NCBI RefSeq assembly: GCF_002077945.1
Contig: NZ_LVYD01000048.1
Span: 62,001 to 126,000 of the forward strand
DNA: 64,000 nt
Direction: 5' to 3'
Source: Niastella vici
GTDB taxonomy: Bacteria > Bacteroidota > Bacteroidia > Chitinophagales > Chitinophagaceae
The notes beneath the pieces were generated by a model that saw only the letters and a list, made by a program, of their open reading frames with translations, made no database searches and was not told the origin of the DNA. This document shows, piece by piece, positions 36,246-45,505 of the stretch (position 1 is its first letter; every line of letters starts with the position of its first letter). Position numbers and translations under genes: made by a program.

Positions 36246-38558
36246 ATGAGTGACACTCAACATATTCCCGGTGCTGAAAATCCAGAAAAATTCACAGGAT
36301 TACAGCTCGGTTCCATCAAAAAAACCGCGGCCGGCCTGCCGGCAGTGGTGGAAGCCTTTAAACAGGTGGCCGGTGAAGCCGGTTTGGTACGCGGACTGAA
36401 GGCCCTGGCGCATATGAATAAAAAAGACGGGTTCGATTGTCCCAGCTGCGCCTGGCCCGACCCCGATGATGACCGCTCGCCCTTCGGCGAATATTGCGAG
36501 AACGGCGCCAAGGCCATTGCCGAAGAAGCCACCCTCAAAAAATTAACCGCCGATTTTTTTGCCGAAAACGCGGTGCAGGACCTGGCCGCCCTTACCGATT
36601 ATGAAATTGGCCGCAAAGGCCGTATTGCCCAACCCGTATTTTTGCCGGCAGGCGGCACCCATTACCAGCCCATTACCTGGGACGAGGCCTTCAACAAAAT
36701 TGGCCGGGCCCTCAACAGCCTGTCGTCGCCCGATGAAGCCATTTTTTATACCTCGGGCCGCACCAGCAACGAAGCGGCCTTTCTATACCAGCTTTTTGTG
36801 CGCGCCTATGGCACCAACAACCTGCCCGATTGCAGCAACATGTGCCATGAAAGCAGTGGCGTAGCGCTTGGTGAGTCGCTGGGCATTGGCAAAGGATCGG
36901 TAAAGCTGGAAGATTTTTATGAAGCGGAAGTGATCATCATCCTCGGGCAAAACCCGGGCACCAATCACCCCCGCATGCTCACCGCCTTACAAAAGGCCAA
37001 GGCCAAAGGCGCCCGCATTATTGCGGTGAACCCGTTGCCCGAAACCGGCCTCATGGGTTTCAACAACCCGCAACAGGTAAAGGGACTGCTGGGTATGGAT
37101 TCCCACCTCACCGATATTTTTCTACCGGTGAAGATCAATGGCGATATGGCCCTGCTGAAAGCCATTGAATACCTGTTATGGCAACACGAACAGGCACAGC
37201 CCGGCCAGGTGTTCGACCGCCCGTTCATTGAAAACAACACCCTTGACTTTGATGCCTTCATCAACGACCTGCAACAACAAAACATTGAACAATTAGCACA
37301 GGCATGCGGCATTTCTATTGCCCAGCTTACCGAAGTGGCCACCCTGTTAAAAGATAAAACCAGGATCATCGCCTGCTGGGCCATGGGGCTTACGCAGCAT
37401 GTAAATGCAGTAGATACCATTAAAGAGGTGGTGAACCTGCTACTGCTGAAAGGCAGTATTGGCAAACCCGGGGCAGGCACCTGCCCTGTGAGGGGCCACA
37501 GCAATGTACAGGGCGACCGCACCATGGGTATTTATGAAAAACCGGGCAAACTCTTTCTGGATACCATTGCGGCGAATTTCAGCTTTCAGCCGCCCCAGCA
37601 CCCCGGTTATGATGTAGTAGAAGCCATCAAAGCTATGCATGGCGGAAGGGCTTCAGTATTTATTGCCATGGGTGGTAATTTTCTATCGGCCACGCCCGAT
37701 ACCAATTACACCGCCAATGCCCTGCGTAAATGCACGCTCACCGTTCATGTATCAACCAAGCTCAACCGAAGCCACCTGGTACATGGACAGGAAGCACTGA
37801 TACTTCCCTGCCTTGGCCGCAGTGATAAAGACCTGCTGAACGGCGAGGAACAATTTGTTTCGTGTGAGAATAGCATGGGCGTAATTCAGTGGTCGAAGGG
37901 TGTTTTGCCACCGGTATCGGAGCAGTTGCTGAGCGAACCGGTGATCGTTTGCCGCCTGGCCAAAGCCACCCTGGGCAGCCGCAGCCCCATTGACTGGGAT
38001 AAATACCTGCAACATTATGACCATATCAGGGACGATATCGAGCGTACCATTCCCGGTTTTGGCGAATACAATAAACGGGTGCGCCAGCCGGGCGGGTTTT
38101 ATTTACCTAATTGCAACCGAGAAGGGTCATTCAATACCGCATCGAAAAAAGCGCATTTCAATATTGGGCACCATACCCCCATTCATATGTCGGCCGACGA
38201 GCTGCTGATGATGACCATTCGCAGCCACGATCAGTTCAATACCACTATTTACGGGCTTAACGACCGGTACCGGGGCATTTATAAAGAAAGGCGGGTGATA
38301 TTGATGAACCAGCAGGATATGAACAGTCGTGATCTGAAATCAGGCGATGTGGTTGATATTTACAACCACCATGGCGGGGTTGAACGGGTGGCCCATAAAT
38401 TCATTGTGGTGCCCTATCCTATTCCGGAACAATGCATGGCCACTTATTTTCCCGAGACCAATGTGCTGGTGCCGGTGAACAGCGTGGCGAAGAAAAGTAA
38501 CACGCCGGTTTCGAAGGCGGTCGTTGTAAGGGTGAAGAAAGTGAGTATTAGTTCGTGA
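36246..38558 (+). CDS. FdhF/YdeP-family molybdopterin oxidoreductase
   Basis: This 770-residue protein is close in length to E. coli YdeP. It has an N-terminal Cys-containing stretch (DGFDCPSCAWPDPDDD), the molybdopterin domains with YTSGRTSNEAAFLYQLFVRA, the probable Mo-ligand Cys in DCSNMCHESSG, ILGQNPGTNHPRML, and GAGTCPVRGHSNVQGDRT. The C-terminal dinucleotide-binding domain begins near 655. Relatives are linked to acid resistance or formate-like oxidation, but the physiological substrate is not established. It follows fdhD, whose product probably sulfurates its cofactor. Confidence 0.92.
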   Translation: MSDTQHIPGAENPEKFTGLQLGSIKKTAAGLPAVVEAFKQVAGEAGLVRGLKALAHMNKKDGFDCPSCAWPDPDDDRSPFGEYCENGAKAIAEEATLKKLTADFFAENAVQDLAALTDYEIGRKGRIAQPVFLPAGGTHYQPITWDEAFNKIGRALNSLSSPDEAIFYTSGRTSNEAAFLYQLFVRAYGTNNLPDCSNMCHESSGVALGESLGIGKGSVKLEDFYEAEVIIILGQNPGTNHPRMLTALQKAKAKGARIIAVNPLPETGLMGFNNPQQVKGLLGMDSHLTDIFLPVKINGDMALLKAIEYLLWQHEQAQPGQVFDRPFIENNTLDFDAFINDLQQQNIEQLAQACGISIAQLTEVATLLKDKTRIIACWAMGLTQHVNAVDTIKEVVNLLLLKGSIGKPGAGTCPVRGHSNVQGDRTMGIYEKPGKLFLDTIAANFSFQPPQHPGYDVVEAIKAMHGGRASVFIAMGGNFLSATPDTNYTANALRKCTLTVHVSTKLNRSHLVHGQEALILPCLGRSDKDLLNGEEQFVSCENSMGVIQWSKGVLPPVSEQLLSEPVIVCRLAKATLGSRSPIDWDKYLQHYDHIRDDIERTIPGFGEYNKRVRQPGGFYLPNCNREGSFNTASKKAHFNIGHHTPIHMSADELLMMTIRSHDQFNTTIYGLNDRYRGIYKERRVILMNQQDMNSRDLKSGDVVDIYNHHGGVERVAHKFIVVPYPIPEQCMATYFPETNVLVPVNSVAKKSNTPVSKAVVVRVKKVSISS

Positions 38559-38586
38559 GTTTGTTAGTTTGGGAAAACTTAAAAAC

Positions 38587-39075
38587 TTATCTCCTCTTAT
38601 ATTTACCAACCAATTCTCCATAAGCCACCACATGCCCCTGCATGGCTTTTTCCAGTTCGTTCTTACCGGTATTGGCCGGCAGGGCCAGCTGCGAATCGAG
38701 GGCATACACTTTGAAATAATAGCGGTGTACTCCATACGGCGGACAGGGCCCGCCATATCTGTTCTGTCTAAAATCATTGATGCCCTGTTCCCTGAGCGGC
38801 GAATCTTCGTGTAAGTGCTTAACCACCGGAATATTCCATGCCAGCCAGTGCACCCAGGCCCTGATGGGCGCATCGGGGTCATCAACGATCAGCGCCAGGC
38901 ATTTCGCCGAAGAGGGAACGTCGGCAATATCGAGCGGGGGGTTAATATTGGCCCCATCACAGGTAAAGCGCGAAGGAATAAAACCATTGGCATCAAATTC
39001 GGGACTGCTTATTTCCAACGCATGCATTTCACGGAACGTTTGCCTGGTTGATGGATCTGAAGAGGTAAATTTCAT
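38587..39075 (-). CDS. YbhB/YbcL-family (PEBP/Raf kinase inhibitor-like) protein
   Basis: The protein is 162 residues from the ATG at 39075; the ATG at 39027 (MHALEISSPEF, 146 residues) is equally plausible because the family usually begins just before the LxSPxF motif. PEBP signatures are SRFTCDGANINPPLDI, ALIVDDPDAP, HWLAWNIP, and GPCPPYGVHRYYFKVYALD (in part PCPPYGVHRY). No signal peptide. The biochemical role of bacterial members is unclear. Confidence 0.92.
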   Translation of the reverse strand: MKFTSSDPSTRQTFREMHALEISSPEFDANGFIPSRFTCDGANINPPLDIADVPSSAKCLALIVDDPDAPIRAWVHWLAWNIPVVKHLHEDSPLREQGINDFRQNRYGGPCPPYGVHRYYFKVYALDSQLALPANTGKNELEKAMQGHVVAYGELVGKYKRR

Positions 39076-39487
39076 GGCTACACTTTTGATGTTGTTTGCG
39101 GATATTTTTCAAACTGCCGGCCCCCGTATTACCTGTTTTAATGACCTTTTATCAAATATATTATCCGAAATAAACTTTAACAATGACGATGATCACACAT
39201 TGTTGTGATTGCGGGAATAAGGAGAGTGGGTATCTTTTATTCCAAACCAGTTATGAAGCACAATTTTGGTGAATTTACCCAATAAGTTGTCGCACTTTAC
39301 CGTTATATATACGCAAATACACTCCATTAAACTTTCCCAAAGCCCCTACGTCATACATAATAATGATTAGTGGCCGGTATATTAACCAGTAATCACATGG
39401 ATTACAGACTAATATACTTGCAATCCGCCCTGTAGCAGTTGTATTATTGTGATGTGGTTTTCATTCCTTCACTAAAAAATCACTGTT
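39076..39487. other. Divergent intergenic region, no gene seen
   Basis: About 410 bases between the YbhB-like gene and an unknown plus-strand gene. I see AT-rich sequence with no clear frame, repeat or terminator. Confidence 0.4.
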
Positions 39488-40213
39488 ATGTCCAGCTATC
39501 CTTTCAACCCAAGCTTCACCAAGCAATTCAGGCAGGAACAAGCCGTTAGTTTTTGCGCTGAAGAAAAACCGTACGAGAACATCGTTTTAAGCACTTATGG
39601 CCGCATCACTGAATCTGAAATAAATTTCCTGGGTAGTTCGCTGAACGAACAAATGTGCGATAATGCCATCATTCATCGCCTGCTTAACAAATTGACCCAG
39701 AAAGATAGCCAGGATGAAGCCCGCCTGTTGGCCTTTATTCAGGAAACCCACCAGGAATTAAGCGCTCATGCCAATGCCGAACCTTTTACTGCCCAATATT
39801 ATAAGCACCTCATTGAGTTATTAGCCTCCTTCCTTGACCTGGTAAATGAATATGATACAAACGGACAGGAATTATTACTGGGCAACCTGAATACCTGCTA
39901 TTTTAATGAAACCAGCTTTGCCGTTAATCAGTCGGTCGACAGTGAAGAAGTTGCTACCATGCACCGCATCATTGAAGATTTCCTGTACCAGATAGGCGAA
40001 TATTACCAGTATTTTCACATTCTTTTACAGAAAGAAACAGAAAAGGAAAACGATAAGAGCCGGGTACTGGTTATGTCGCATGTAGCTTATTACCTCGATA
40101 CCCTGATCACCTGCACCGAAAAGATGATCATTAATATTGAAAGCACGCTCGATATGCTGCTGGAATGGGAAACATCCCTGCAAAGCCGCGAGTCGCAGGA
40201 ATTGTTCAATTAA
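39488..40213 (+). CDS. Hypothetical protein, helical, 241 residues
   Basis: I do not recognise a family. The protein has no signal peptide or membrane helix and looks mostly alpha-helical, with charged heptad-like stretches (HRIIEDFLYQIGEYYQYFHI and IINIESTLDMLLEWE). Codon use matches the neighbourhood. It is followed directly by an iterated-word repeat and a convergent HTH-like gene. A structural or regulatory cytoplasmic role is possible but unsupported. Confidence 0.75.
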   Translation: MSSYPFNPSFTKQFRQEQAVSFCAEEKPYENIVLSTYGRITESEINFLGSSLNEQMCDNAIIHRLLNKLTQKDSQDEARLLAFIQETHQELSAHANAEPFTAQYYKHLIELLASFLDLVNEYDTNGQELLLGNLNTCYFNETSFAVNQSVDSEEVATMHRIIEDFLYQIGEYYQYFHILLQKETEKENDKSRVLVMSHVAYYLDTLITCTEKMIINIESTLDMLLEWETSLQSRESQELFN

Positions 40214-40283
40214 GTTAAAAATTAACAGTTCAAAGTTACCAGTTCACAGTTTTCAGTTACCAGTTCAAAGTTTTAAGTTCAGA
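40214..40283. repeat. Iterated-word tract, CAGTTCAAAG family
   Basis: This tract repeats words such as CAGTTCAAAGTTACCAGTTC and CAGTTTTCAGTTACCAGTTC. It starts at the stop codon of the upstream gene and runs into the last codons of the convergent gene at 40257, whose C-terminus is partly encoded by the repeat word. Confidence 0.75.
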
Positions 40284-40667
40284 GTTCCCGCTTTTGCCGG
40301 CAACGGCACTATTCAGCATTTCCACAGTATATTGCCGTTTAATTTCATGCTCAATCTGGCGCGCTGCCAGGTGCATGCGCACCCTGTTTTTTCTTATACC
40401 GGTAAACGCGCAAAATTCTTCAACCGTTATTACATCACGTTTTGATTTCCCGAAGAAATTACGCAGTTCCTGCATAAGCTGCCGGGCTTCTGCCCTGCTT
40501 ACACTTAGTATTTTGGTAATATCGATCGCATGAATATGCCATTGCCTGAAATAAGGCGTACTGGTTGTAACAGGAATTTTACTGAAGCAGGCCAGCATAG
40601 CCGACCTTATACGCGTTTTGCGAAAGCTGGTTTGTGTAGCAGTAACGGATTTAGGTACAAAGGTCAT
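40257..40667 (-). CDS. Small helix-turn-helix-like protein
   Basis: I chose the ATG at 40667 (136 residues); a GTG at 40697 would add ten. The middle region (about 45-105) reads HAIDITKILSVSRAEARQLM and ITVEEFCAFTGIRKNRVRMH, which looks like one or two helix-turn-helix units and resembles small proteins common in Bacteroidota. Its last ten residues (SELKTLNW at the end) come from the iterated repeat and may be recent. Function unknown; DNA binding is likely. Confidence 0.65.
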   Translation of the reverse strand: MTFVPKSVTATQTSFRKTRIRSAMLACFSKIPVTTSTPYFRQWHIHAIDITKILSVSRAEARQLMQELRNFFGKSKRDVITVEEFCAFTGIRKNRVRMHLAARQIEHEIKRQYTVEMLNSAVAGKSGNSELKTLNW

Positions 40668-40958
40668 ACTGATGATTTCGTTTAAATGGCGCCCCACTGA
40701 ACAACGCGTTCAGGAGAGTTTTGCCACCATGGCTTTTAGCTACCAATCAGAATGCCTGTTAAAAGTATTATAAACCTTAGGGTAGGCTAATTTACAACTT
40801 TTATGCATAAACGGAAATGAGCCCAACGACAATTGATAATAATCAATTCATTACCTCATTTACTCTAAAATTTCGTTAACAATCTCCGGGAAAAAGCCGG
40901 CTTTCTACCCTTCTGGCATAAAAATTATGTGTGAAGTAGTAGTCATAACCCGGGGCAT
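40668..40958. other. Divergent region upstream of the TreS fusion gene
   Basis: About 290 bases between the HTH-like gene and treS. A hairpin GAAAAAGCCGGCTTTC near 40889 is the only evident structure. No gene is visible. Confidence 0.35.
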
Positions 40959-43900
40959 ATGGAACCTACAAAACACATTCTCGACGATAAATTGCATTGG
41001 TATAAGGATGCTATTATATACGAACTGCACATTAAAGCCTTTTGCGACAGCAATGGCGATGGCATTGGCGATTTTGGCGGACTACTGCAAAAGCTTGATT
41101 ATTTGCAGGAACTGGGTGTAAACGTCATCTGGTTACTGCCTTTTTATCCTTCACCGCTGCGCGACGACGGATACGATATTGCCGATTATTATAGCATCAA
41201 TACCTCTTATGGCAACATTTCGCAGTTAAAGACCCTGCTCGATGAGGCCCACCAGCGCAACCTGAAAATAATCACCGAGCTGGTAATAAACCACACGAGC
41301 GACCAGCACCCCTGGTTTCAGCGGGCGCGCAATGCCGAAAAAGGTTCGCCGGGGAGAGATTATTATGTGTGGACCGACGATCCCAGCCAGTACAAGGATG
41401 TGCGCATCATTTTCCAGGATTTTGAAACCTCCAACTGGACCTGGGACCCCGTTGCCCAGCAATATTACTGGCACCGCTTCTTTCATCACCAGCCCGATCT
41501 CAATTATGACAACCCGCTGGTGCAACAGGAAGTGTTCAACCTCATCGATTTCTGGTGCAATATGGGCGTTGATGGTTTCCGCCTCGATGCCGTGCCTTAC
41601 TTATATGAACGCGAAGGCACCAATGGGGAGAACCTGCCCGAAACCCATGCCTTCCTCAAGAAATTACGGGCTCATGTAGACGCGAAATTTCCGGGCACGG
41701 TATTACTGGCCGAAGCCAATATGTGGCCCGAAGATTCAGCCAGCTATTTTGGCGAAGGCGATGAATGCCATATGAACTATCATTTCCCGGTAATGCCGCG
41801 CATGTTCATGGCCCTGCAAATGGAAGACCGCTACCCTATCACTGATATTTTCGATCAAACCCCGGCCATACCCCCCACCTGTCAGTGGGCTATCTTTTTG
41901 CGCAACCACGATGAGCTCACGTTGGAAATGGTGACCGATGAAGAGCGCGATTACATGTATAAAGTGTACGCAAAGGACCCCAAGGCGCGCATCAACCTGG
42001 GCATACGCCACCGGCTGGCGCCCCTGATGGAAAATAACCGCGAAAAAATTGAATTGCTTAACTCGCTGCTGTTCTCATTGCCCGGCACGCCGGTGATCTA
42101 TTACGGCGATGAGATTGGCATGGGTGATAATTTCTATTTAGGCGACCGCGACGGCGTACGCACGCCCATGCAATGGTCGCCCGACCGCAATGCGGGGTTC
42201 TCGCATAGCAACCCGCATCAATTATACCTGCCGCTGATACTTGACCCCGAATACCATTACGAATCGGTGAACGTGGAAATGCAGCGTCGCAATACCTCGT
42301 CGTTGTTCTGGTTCATGAAACGCATGATCAACATGCGTAAAAAACACAAAGCCTTCGGGCGCGGCGATCTCACCTTTCTTAATGTCGACAACCCCAAGGT
42401 GCTGGCCTTTTTGCGCCGGTACGAAGAGGAAACGTTGCTGATAGTGGTGAACCTGTCGAAGTTTGCGCAGGTGGCAGAAGTGCCATTAGAAGGATACAAG
42501 GGGTTTGCATTGATAGAATTGATGAGCAGGAACAAATTTCCCGCAGTGGGTAAGGGCGAAACTTACTTTTTTACATTGGGCCCGCACACCTGGTTGTGGT
42601 TATCGTTAGAAAAAGCGCATCCTGAAATTGATGCCCAAAAAGCGATACCGCTGTTGCAGCTGAATAAATGGGAAGATGTGGTGAGTAAAACCACCCGGGC
42701 CGAACTGGAGAACGCCATTCTGCCGGTTTACCTCAAACAAAGCAAATGGTTTACCGGCCGGGCCCGAACCGTACATAATGTGGAGATCATCAATTATGTG
42801 AACCTTCCTGCAACACCGCACGAGGCCATGCTGTTGTTGTTTGAAGTTACGTACGAAAGCGGCCTGCCCGAAATGTACCAGTTGATCGTAATGTTTGCCA
42901 CGAATGCAGTGGCCCAAAAACTGGGGAACAGTTTTCCTCATTCCATTATAGCCTATATGCATATAGGTGAGCAGGACGGCATTTTATGCGATGCATTGTT
43001 TGTTACCAGTTTCCAGCAATGGCTGTTTCAGCAATTGACGCGCAATGAAACGCTGGCCGGCCGCGATAATAACCAGATCCGGTTCTACAACAACGGTACA
43101 TTAAACACCTACGCTACCCAACACGATGATATCAAATCAAAAGTATACGAAGGCGACCGCTTTCATGGGGCTATAACCTACGATAATAATTTCTTCCTTA
43201 CCTTTTACCGGCGGGTCGATTATTTTATTAATCCCGATGCAGAGATCTCCCATTTTCTGAGCGAAAAAGTCAGGTATGAACATATCCCTGCTTTTTTAGG
43301 CGCCATGGAATGGATGACAGAAAAAGGAATGATCACCATGGGCATGATGCAGGTGATGGTTGAGAACCATGGTAACGGCTACACGTATATGTTGGAGCGG
43401 GTGCATAACTATATTGAACGCATTTTGGCCATGAACCAGGACAACCTGCCTTCCTGGGAACACCAGGGCAACCTCACCGAGCCGGTGGCGTTTGAGCAAA
43501 TACCCAATGGATTGAAAGAACTGTTGGGCGGCCGCGCGGCCGATCAGGCGCGCCTTATAGGTACGCGCACCGGCGAAATGCACCTGGCGCTGGCTGCGGG
43601 TTTTGAGTTGAAAGATTTTAAACCCGAAGAATTCTCGCTGCATTATCAGCGGTCATTATTCTCGGCCATGGTATCGCTGGTGCGGGAAGTTTTTCAGAAC
43701 CTGAAAAGGAACCTTGCCCGCCTGCCTGAAGATATGCGCATTGAAGCGGAAGAGCTGCTCAAACACCGCGATGATGTGTTGAATGTGTTCAAAAAGATAT
43801 ACACCAAAAAACTGGATGTACTAAAGATCCGCATTCATGGGTATTACACCCTGAGCCAGGTACTGTTGACGGGGAAAGATATTGCCATTCAGGGTTATGG

Positions 43901-44276
43901 CGGCGATCCGCTTCGCCCTTACAGCGAAAGAAGGTTGAAAAGATCACCGCTGCACGATGTAGCCACCATGCTGCGCTCCATTCACAATACAGGTTATGAT
44001 GGCTTTCACCGCAACCATCATATATTAAAAGATAATATACCGAAGTATGTTCCTTTTATTCGGCTGTGGGCGCATTATATGGGTGGATTTTTTATGAAAG
44101 CCTATCTCGATACCGTTAAAGGCAGCCGGTTTGTGCCTGCAGATAAAACTGATTTCAGGGTAATGATACAAACATTTTTACTCGAAAAATCGTTATTAGA
44201 TCTGAACCATGCGTTGAATAACGGTTTTGGTTCAATGGTGGTGCCAATGAGAACTATAAAGACTATCATTAAGTAG
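40959..44276 (+). CDS. treS: Trehalose synthase (maltose alpha-D-glucosyltransferase) fused to a degenerate maltokinase-like domain
   Basis: The 1,105-residue protein has an N-terminal GH13 TreS domain (about 1-550). Its catalytic residues are intact: nucleophile Asp in DGFRLDAVPYL, acid/base Glu in LLAEANMWPED, and Asp in FLRNHDELTLEM. TreS interconverts maltose and trehalose. The C-terminal part (about 575-1100) has the shape of a Pep2-type maltokinase, starting PVYLKQSKWFTGRAR. Its kinase motifs are altered: the expected Lys before YRR is Thr748, HGD is HGYY (Tyr962), and IDFEGEP is IQGYGGDP (Gly979, Gly981). It therefore looks like a pseudokinase. Normal fusions make maltose 1-phosphate for the GlgE pathway; this one probably cannot. 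Confidence 0.92.
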   Translation: MEPTKHILDDKLHWYKDAIIYELHIKAFCDSNGDGIGDFGGLLQKLDYLQELGVNVIWLLPFYPSPLRDDGYDIADYYSINTSYGNISQLKTLLDEAHQRNLKIITELVINHTSDQHPWFQRARNAEKGSPGRDYYVWTDDPSQYKDVRIIFQDFETSNWTWDPVAQQYYWHRFFHHQPDLNYDNPLVQQEVFNLIDFWCNMGVDGFRLDAVPYLYEREGTNGENLPETHAFLKKLRAHVDAKFPGTVLLAEANMWPEDSASYFGEGDECHMNYHFPVMPRMFMALQMEDRYPITDIFDQTPAIPPTCQWAIFLRNHDELTLEMVTDEERDYMYKVYAKDPKARINLGIRHRLAPLMENNREKIELLNSLLFSLPGTPVIYYGDEIGMGDNFYLGDRDGVRTPMQWSPDRNAGFSHSNPHQLYLPLILDPEYHYESVNVEMQRRNTSSLFWFMKRMINMRKKHKAFGRGDLTFLNVDNPKVLAFLRRYEEETLLIVVNLSKFAQVAEVPLEGYKGFALIELMSRNKFPAVGKGETYFFTLGPHTWLWLSLEKAHPEIDAQKAIPLLQLNKWEDVVSKTTRAELENAILPVYLKQSKWFTGRARTVHNVEIINYVNLPATPHEAMLLLFEVTYESGLPEMYQLIVMFATNAVAQKLGNSFPHSIIAYMHIGEQDGILCDALFVTSFQQWLFQQLTRNETLAGRDNNQIRFYNNGTLNTYATQHDDIKSKVYEGDRFHGAITYDNNFFLTFYRRVDYFINPDAEISHFLSEKVRYEHIPAFLGAMEWMTEKGMITMGMMQVMVENHGNGYTYMLERVHNYIERILAMNQDNLPSWEHQGNLTEPVAFEQIPNGLKELLGGRAADQARLIGTRTGEMHLALAAGFELKDFKPEEFSLHYQRSLFSAMVSLVREVFQNLKRNLARLPEDMRIEAEELLKHRDDVLNVFKKIYTKKLDVLKIRIHGYYTLSQVLLTGKDIAIQGYGGDPLRPYSERRLKRSPLHDVATMLRSIHNTGYDGFHRNHHILKDNIPKYVPFIRLWAHYMGGFFMKAYLDTVKGSRFVPADKTDFRVMIQTFLLEKSLLDLNHALNNGFGSMVVPMRTIKTIIK

Positions 44277-44286
44277 TGGAAAAATT

Positions 44287-44356
44287 TGATATTGTTAAGA
44301 TTTGATAATGAGATAATGAAAGGCAGAAGTAAGATGTAAGAAGTAGGAAGTAAGAA
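44287..44356. repeat. Two adjacent half elements (GATAATG and GAAGTAAG words)
   Basis: Positions 44287-44320 carry TTTGATAATGAGATAATGAA. Positions 44326-44356 carry GAAGTAAGATGTAAGAAGTA then GGAAGTAAG. No complementary arm of either word follows. This is the only place where two word families touch on the same side. Confidence 0.75.
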
Positions 44357-44367
44357 ATTTCAATTGC

Positions 44368-44426
44368 GCCCCCTTTAGGGGGCTGGTGGGCATAAAAAAG
44401 GACGGACCTTTCGGTCCGCCCCCGTC
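44368..44426 (-). terminator. Pair of hairpins; second reads as a minus-strand terminator
   Basis: The first hairpin is GCCCCC-TTTA-GGGGGC (44368-44383). The second is CGGACC-TTTC-GGTCCG (44403-44418). Read on the minus strand, the second is followed by TCCTTTTTTATG, as in an intrinsic terminator. The plus strand lacks a T-run after either stem, so termination of treS by them is less clear. Confidence 0.6.
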
Positions 44427-44878
44427 TAACGTTGGTAGCTTGTAGTTACTATTAATAACCTTTATGCTATCAGCGTTTGCTTAACCAAATCAGGTTTTCG
44501 AGTTAAGATAACAGATATGCTCTGTTTTTTCAGTGGATAGTTTCCTGTTCCCGTTCTTGCCTCTTTTCAAACAATAGCTGAAACAGATACCTATCTTCCG
44601 CCTTAACCGATCGCCTTTTTGATTAATCCGACATAAAGATACTATTAGAGAGAAGTGGAAAACAATGACGGTGATCATATCAACTTTATTTTGATGATCC
44701 CCAATAATTTCGATGATCTTAATCAATATCCTGCTACTAATTTAATTTGTATCTGCTTAATCATCACACAATTGTATTTTGTGGTAAACAAGAATGGTTT
44801 TTAAATCGTTATTGATACAATTGAAGTAATAATAATTGGTAAATTACTGGCAAAATCGATCGGGTTCCGGTACAAATT

Positions 44879-45505
44879 ATGACATCATTCTGGACTGAAA
44901 ATAGCATCCTTACTAATCAAAGCGAAAATACGCCGCCGGCAGAAATCTTCGACGAATTCTGCCAGGCGATAGGATACTATTATCAACAGAAAGGATACAA
45001 GTACAACAAGAGCCGCCCCAAAGTGAAGATAGAATCGAAAGACCTTTTTGTGGAGATCAATTTCTGGAGCTCTAGAAGTAATATGGCCGGCAGCAGCGTT
45101 GGCCTCGAAATATTACCCTATGTAGGTTCCAAAAAATTGAAGAAATGGATCAAGACCAACAAAACCGGGCGCAACGAATACATCTACGGCCCCACCAAAT
45201 ATGATTTCCGCTTTCAGAATATTTATGGCGCATCCGTCGATTTCTATCTTGACCTTATTCTTAAAATAGATAAATACATAGCTGCCCAGCTTGATATAGA
45301 AGACAACAAGCAATTCATTGATAAATTACTGGCCGATAGCAACAGCGAGCTCATCATCGATAATTTTGCCTGCTACCTGGCCATGACCAATGACCCGCGC
45401 TTATCAGCATACATTGAAGAACATCCCGATGGTGTTGGTGAAGAGTTGGCGGGTAAATTAAGAGCGTTGAGTACCATTGACACCAACAACTCAATAACCC
45501 AATAA
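44879..45505 (+). CDS. Hypothetical protein, 208 residues
   Basis: I do not recognise the family with confidence. A predicted alpha/beta N-terminal region (about 20-125) has FCQAIGYYYQQKGYKYNKSR and VKIESKDLFVEINFWSSRSN, reminiscent of DUF4304-like proteins. The C-terminal part is helical. There is no signal or membrane segment. Its last 15 bases overlap the convergent end of the GHL10 gene, and it is preceded by a 602-base gap, so it is probably transcribed alone. Confidence 0.7.
   Translation: MTSFWTENSILTNQSENTPPAEIFDEFCQAIGYYYQQKGYKYNKSRPKVKIESKDLFVEINFWSSRSNMAGSSVGLEILPYVGSKKLKKWIKTNKTGRNEYIYGPTKYDFRFQNIYGASVDFYLDLILKIDKYIAAQLDIEDNKQFIDKLLADSNSELIIDNFACYLAMTNDPRLSAYIEEHPDGVGEELAGKLRALSTIDTNNSITQ

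Larger units (their letters stand above)
44277..44878. other. 602-base intergenic region with repeats and hairpins
   Basis: It contains a GATAATG half element (44287-44320), a GAAGTAAG half element (44326-44356), two GC-rich hairpins (44368-44426), and an AT-rich stretch (44427-44878) with no convincing protein gene. A 78-codon minus-strand frame at 44490-44726 has an unlikely composition and I do not call it. Confidence 0.5.

Noticed and set aside
36965-37525. 186-codon minus-strand frame opposite the YdeP-like gene
   Set aside because: Shadow frame rich in Ser/Cys with no motif.
44490-44726. 78-codon minus-strand frame as a gene
   Set aside because: AT-rich, Ile/Lys-biased, no recognisable feature. 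A transcript there is possible but a protein is not supported.
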